This document shows, one piece after another, positions 60,954 to 64,000 of a stretch of DNA of 64,000 nucleotides. The stretch comes from Bog-473 sp963788125 (GTDB lineage Bacteria > Actinomycetota > Acidimicrobiia > Acidimicrobiales > RAAP-2). Location of the stretch: NCBI GenBank assembly GCA_963788125.1, contig CAWBFN010000002.1, positions 1,364,001 through 1,428,000 on the forward strand, read 5' to 3'. How positions within the stretch are numbered: the first letter of the stretch is position 1; every line of letters starts with the position of its first letter. Both the position numbers and the translations under genes were made by a program. The notes beneath the pieces were generated by a model. That model worked only from the letters and a program-made list of their open reading frames with translations, ran no database searches and was not told the origin of the DNA.

Positions 60954-61050
60954 CGAGTTCTCCTTCCGTCCTCTTCGGTATGACTGGGCCGACCACAGTA
61001 CAGGGGATGGCCGACCCCCAGCACCGGTCGCCCAGCGGCAGAGTGACAGG

Positions 61051-61228
61051 ATGCCACGCCGGGTCGTCGCTCTCGATCACGTTCAGCTCGCCATGCCGAT
61101 TGGACGGGAGCCTGAAGCGGAGGCTTTCTACCGCGATGTACTCGGCTTCGCTGTCCTGCAAAAGCCAGAGCCGCTCGCCTCCCGTGGAGGCCGCTGGTTT
61201 GCTTCGGGCAACGTTCATGTACATCTAG
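61051..61228 (+). pseudogene. VOC-family gene, 5' fragment (interrupted by IS)
   Basis: 59 codons: VVALDHVQLAMPIGREPEAEAFYRDVLGFAVLQ, WFASGNVHVHL, the first half of a glyoxalase-fold protein, cut at CTAG 61225-61228. The second half resumes at 62614. Removing the IS and one CTAG joins the frame exactly as HVHL-GVEDDFRPARKAH. Confidence 0.9.
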
Positions 61229-62609
61229 CCCGGATGTTTCACTAAGCACCGCACCGGAGTGGTGATTGGCTTTTATCGATGCCCGGATCACCGACTCCGT
61301 GTCCGTGACCGCAGTGCGAGTCTGTGTGTTGACGGATTTGGCACGCGTGGGAGGTCGAAATCTTCGCGAGTTTGTCCTCCGTAGGCGTGACGAATCACAC
61401 TGAGGCCAGCCCTGGTTTTCTCGGCGACGGTGCGAGCGAGTCAGGTGGCGAAGGACAGCGTGTGCAACTTCTCGAATGCTTCCGCCAGTTGTCGTCCCCA
61501 CGGCCACTCGCTTTGGATGTGCAATGTGGCCGTGCGTCCGGTGGTCGTAATCCGTCCCGCTGCGTGCAGCAGCATGTAGCGCAGGCGCTTGGGCTCGGCG
61601 GTGGCGATGTCCCCGTCGAGGACGAGGCCCTGAGCGAAGGCCATCAGATCCTGGGCCTCCTCGCGCACCTCCATGTCCTGGGTCATGGCCTCCATCCACG
61701 CTGATTCGGGCAGCTCGCAGATGGCGAGGCGCACCTCCTCGCGTACCCGGAAGCCGACTGAGAACTCGATCCCGTGGTTCCGAAGGGCATCGACAAAGGC
61801 ATGGCTGGACCCAGCCGAGTCGGCCCGCACGAGCATGGCCACGCCATCTGTCCCATCGGGATTCACCGGCAGCTGGGCCAGGGCCAACTCGAGCAGGGCG
61901 ACGTGGTCAGCCGGGTTGTGGGGGGCAGCATTGCCCGGGCGCAAGATGGCCGCCAGAGCCTCTCCAGTGGCGTCGAGGTAACAAAGAAGGGGTGAGAACC
62001 CGAACCCTCGCTTGTAGGTGGGAGCTGCACTCTCCTTCTCGGAGTGCGAGTCCACCAAGGTGGCGTCGAAGTCCAAGATGAGCGGATGCACGTCGGCGGT
62101 GGGATCGAGCCCCGCCGCCCAGGCGGCCGCTCGGGCCTGGGCCCGGGCCCCCCGGATGGCGTCGAGTCGCTCCGCGTCGACGGTCTCCACCACCCGTGAG
62201 GCCGTGGGTGTGGACGCCACGGCGCCGAAAAGCGACGGCTGGTTGCGCAACACGGCCAGATCCGACAGACAGTCACCACCGTCGGCGATTGTCACGGCCA
62301 GGTCGACGAGCACCTGGCCCGGATCGTGGCGGCGCCTTCGGCGCACCGTCGGAGCCAAGGCCTCGCTCATGGCCGCGGCAAGACCGGTGGCCTCGGCCAT
62401 TTCCGCCAGCAGTCGGGATCCGGCGTGGGCTGCCACTCCCTTGCCGTCAGAGGTTACCTTCAACGCCGGAAGTCGCTTGCTACGCTTCATCTTGGAAGTG
62501 CCCTTCTAGTTTGGTCTCTTGGTGGTTCGCAGCTCCAAGTTTTCCAAACAGGAAGGGCATTTCCGCGCACCCCTGTAGGTGATCAGCGGTGCTTAGTGAA
62601 ACATCCGGG
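61229..62609. mobile_element. IS1380-family insertion sequence, 1381 bp
   Basis: Perfect 24-bp terminal inverted repeats (61229-61252 and 62586-62609, beginning CCCGGATGTTTCACTAAGCA) and a 4-bp target duplication CTAG (61225-61228 and 62610-62613). It carries one transposase gene on the minus strand and interrupts a VOC gene. The 188 bases after the transposase stop hold no other gene. The intact ends suggest recent insertion; the transposase itself seems internally deleted. Confidence 0.93.
61441..62490 (-). CDS. IS1380-family transposase, internally shortened
   Basis: 349 residues. The N-terminus (KRLPALKVTSDGKGVAAHAGSRLLAEMA), VLVDLAVTIADGGDCLSDLAVLR, the first catalytic Asp region ILDFDATLVDSHSE, GFGFSPLLCYLDATGEALAAILRPGNA and VRADSAGSSHAFVDAL (second Asp) are present, and the C-terminal QDLMAFAQGLVLDGDIATAEPKRLRYMLLHAAGRI is normal. 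Between MEVREEAQ and DLMAFAQ about 100 residues usual for the family, including the region of the third acidic residue, are missing. IS1380 transposases are typically ~430-470 residues. Likely inactive, mobilisable only in trans. Confidence 0.85.
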   Translation of the reverse strand: MKRSKRLPALKVTSDGKGVAAHAGSRLLAEMAEATGLAAAMSEALAPTVRRRRRHDPGQVLVDLAVTIADGGDCLSDLAVLRNQPSLFGAVASTPTASRVVETVDAERLDAIRGARAQARAAAWAAGLDPTADVHPLILDFDATLVDSHSEKESAAPTYKRGFGFSPLLCYLDATGEALAAILRPGNAAPHNPADHVALLELALAQLPVNPDGTDGVAMLVRADSAGSSHAFVDALRNHGIEFSVGFRVREEVRLAICELPESAWMEAMTQDMEVREEAQDLMAFAQGLVLDGDIATAEPKRLRYMLLHAAGRITTTGRTATLHIQSEWPWGRQLAEAFEKLHTLSFAT

Positions 62610-62613
62610 CTAG

Positions 62614-62807
62614 GTGTCGAAGATGATTTCCGCCCAGCTCGCAAAGCGCATCTGGCACTCGTTGTTGAGGACTTCGACGACCTCTTGGCGAACCTCGACG
62701 CCTCGGCGGCAACCTGGCGGTGGAACCACGAGCTGCCGGGAACGCGGCGTCTGTATGTGGATGACCCGTTCGGGAACAGAATCGAACTCATTGACTGCGG
62801 CGAGTAG
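62614..62807 (+). pseudogene. VOC-family gene, 3' fragment
   Basis: Second half of the interrupted gene: VEDDFRPARKAHLALVVEDFDDLLANLDA, RRLYVDDPFGNRIELIDCGE. The closing DPFGNRIEL motif is the usual end of a VOC module with its metal-binding Glu. Preceded by the second CTAG copy. Confidence 0.9.
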
Positions 62808-62880
62808 CTCATGCCCCGACTGCTTGACGACCTCCTGCCGACGAGGTAACCCACAACATTGATACTTCTCTGAGGGATCC

Positions 62881-62898
62881 GGTGCGGCAGTACGGCAC
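62881..62898 (+). repeat. Island repeat, D-type half copy (M)
   Basis: GGTGCGGCAGTACGGCAC matches 51619-51637 in copy D except at one or two positions. Located just upstream of the YdeI gene. Confidence 0.5.
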
Positions 62899-62909
62899 AT
62901 GGGGATACG

Positions 62910-63500
62910 GTGAACGCCGTGGAGGTCCCAGAGCTACTGGTCGTGGACGCTGTCGAATGGCGAACATGGTTGAGCGCCCATTACGCCGATTCACTAGGTG
63001 TCTGGCTGGTACTAGCCAAAAAGGGAACGGCCGATCCGACAACTCTCTCGTACGACGAGGCGCTTGACGAGGCGATCTGCTTCGGCTGGATTGATGGTCA
63101 ATTAGGGCGTCGTGACACCGCTACGTTCCGACGACGTTTCACGCCTCGAAGAGCTCGCAGCCCGTGGTCTCAACGGAACGCTGCCATCGCTGAAAGGCTG
63201 ATCGCCAACGGCCGAATGCATCGATCCGGCGAAGACGAGGTGCGGCAGGCGAAAGAGGACGGTCGATGGGAGGCCGCCTACGCCGGGCAAGCCAGCAGTG
63301 AGGTGCCGGAGGACCTTCTCGCCGCCCTGAGTGCCAATCCTCGCGCGAAGGCGATGTTTGAGGCGCTCACCAGTGCGAATCGGTACGCCATCCTCTACAG
63401 GATCGGGAACGCCAAGAAACTCGAAACCCGCTCCAGGCGCATCGACCAGTTTGTCGAGATGTTGGCCCGAGGTGAGACTATCCACTCCCAGGCTCCATGA
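62910..63500 (+). CDS. YdeI/OmpD-associated family protein
   Basis: 196 residues, GTG start. VDAVEWRTWLSAHYADSLGVWLVLAKKGT, LSYDEALDEAICFGWIDGQLGRRD, TFRRRFTPRRARSPWSQRNAAIAERL, EVPEDLLAALSANPRAKAMFEAL and KKLETRSRRIDQFVEMLARGE are the YdeI signature in order. In other bacteria annotated as bacteriocin-protection or OmpD-associated; the biochemical role is unknown. Complete length. Lone cassette-type gene. Confidence 0.92.
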   Translation: MNAVEVPELLVVDAVEWRTWLSAHYADSLGVWLVLAKKGTADPTTLSYDEALDEAICFGWIDGQLGRRDTATFRRRFTPRRARSPWSQRNAAIAERLIANGRMHRSGEDEVRQAKEDGRWEAAYAGQASSEVPEDLLAALSANPRAKAMFEALTSANRYAILYRIGNAKKLETRSRRIDQFVEMLARGETIHSQAP

Positions 63501-63532
63501 TCACTCGAGTAGAGATCCACTGCTCCCAGAAT

Positions 63533-63558
63533 GTCCCACTTCGCCGGATCGGTGGGAC
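63533..63558 (+). repeat. Island structured repeat, copy N
   Basis: GTCCCAC (63533-63539) pairs perfectly with GTGGGAC (63552-63558) around TTCGCCGGATCG. The downstream CGGC is lost (TATTCGAATCC). Located 32 bases after the YdeI stop. Confidence 0.7.
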
Positions 63559-63748
63559 TATTCGAATCCTCTTTGAGTCAAGACCCTGTTTTTGAGGCAT
63601 TTTGAGCGCAACGGTCCGAGCCGTCATCGATCGAAGCGGCTGCGTAGAGTTGGTATGGGTCCGGGAGTGACTTCGCCGAAGAGCCGGCTTCAGGGTGTAG
63701 GGCCGGTCACGCAGGCTACGAGTCGTTCCCTAGTGTCCTCCCGGACCC

Positions 63749-64000
63749 CTATTGGGTGTCGAGGAGTAGCTGGCGGTACACCGCGTTGGAGAGGTGACGC
63801 TTGAGCGAGCGGAGAGCTTCTTTCTTGGTCTTGCCTTGGGCGACTTTGCGCTCGAAGTAGATCCGCCCTGGGGTGCCAGGATTGCGGAGCTGGGTAACGG
63901 CTGCCATGTGCAACGCGTGGTTGAGCTTGCGGCTGCCACGGGTGGACACCCGATGCACGGTCCGTCCCCCCGAGGAGAACTCAATGGGTGCCGTACCGTT
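63749..64000 (-). CDS. IS110-family transposase, C-terminal part (truncated by window edge)
   Basis: The last 83 codons are visible, open to the window end. NGTAPIEFSSGG, RTVHRVSTRGSRKLNHALHM, AAVTQLRNPGTPGRIYFERK and GKTKKEALRSLKRHLSNAVYR match the transposase_20 (helix-hairpin-helix containing) C-terminal domain of IS110 elements, with the conserved G(S)xKLNxALHMAA pattern. The N-terminal RuvC-like DEDD domain is outside. The 190 bases between this stop and repeat copy N should include the element's right end. Confidence 0.9.
   Translation of the reverse strand, partial: NGTAPIEFSSGGRTVHRVSTRGSRKLNHALHMAAVTQLRNPGTPGRIYFERKVAQGKTKKEALRSLKRHLSNAVYRQLLLDTQ

Noticed and set aside
48313..63558. 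Repeats as classical integron attC sites
   Set aside because: I found no RYYYAAC/GTTRRRY core sites, no integrase gene in the window, and gene orientations are mixed, so the integron label is not supported.
48313..63558. CRISPR array
   Set aside because: Copies are kilobases apart with genes between, not regularly spaced by short spacers, and no cas genes are seen.
45470..63575. Direct repeat of the tRNA 3' end as an att site pair (TTCGAATCC near 63.56 kb)
   Set aside because: Only nine bases match, within a common T-loop sequence; too short to claim integration boundaries.

Overview
The window is high-GC, GTG-rich, tightly packed actinobacterial DNA. The gene order (rsmI-metG-tatD-RlpA-like-rsmA-ispE; glmU-prs; rplY-pth-mfd-SurA-like-mazG-eno-FtsB/DivIC-DUF501-ppx), an AURKAIP1/COX24-type mini-protein and an MprAB-like two-component pair fit Actinomycetota. 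The divergent proteins make a class Acidimicrobiia lineage my best guess; this is inference from gene content, not a database match.

Layout. 1-5.4 kb is a coupled housekeeping operon in which neighbours overlap by GTGA or ATGA. 5.3-7.5 kb (minus) holds a 32-residue ribosome-associated mini-protein and a sensor kinase/response regulator pair, followed by tRNA-Gln(UUG). 7.7-12.4 kb (minus) is a probable catabolic operon: alpha/beta hydrolase, two tandem M24 'pita-bread' proteins (one without its metal ligands) and a cytochrome P450. 12.5-27.3 kb is a core block: nucleotide-sugar and PRPP synthesis, translation, transcription-coupled repair, glycolysis, division and polyphosphate turnover. 27.4-42.9 kb is a surface-glycan region with at least seven glycosyltransferase-type proteins, a methyltransferase, an aminotransferase, a GNAT enzyme, a polyprenyl-phosphate-type GT2 and an NlpC/P60 cell-wall hydrolase. 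One GT2 gene is split at a G7 tract. 43.0-45.4 kb carries a carboxylesterase and two small membrane proteins.

At 45.42 kb there is an odd class-I tRNA with a UAA anticodon. The DNA after it, clearest from about 48 kb, looks different: lower GC, genes on both strands, and mostly single-gene units of small accessory families (HEPN-like, HAD, DUF4389, SPFH, RidA, DUF427, ABM-like, VOC, MmcQ/YjbR, RibD-type reductase, YdeI). From 48.3 to 63.6 kb most gene boundaries carry a copy of an intergenic structured repeat. Its first arms (TGCCCC-like and GGGGCA-like) pair, and a GCCGG in the loop can pair with a downstream CGGC, so the element can form an H-type pseudoknot. The first stem changes sequence between copies while keeping its pairing. 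This cassette-array-like island is the most interesting part of the window. No integrase, relaxase or CRISPR array is visible.

The island is scarred by mobile DNA: a 1381-bp IS1380-family element with 24-bp inverted repeats and a CTAG target duplication splits a VOC gene, and the window ends inside an IS110-family transposase. A second gene (RibD-type reductase) is also broken at a G7 tract, so homopolymer indels, either sequencing error or slippage, need checking.
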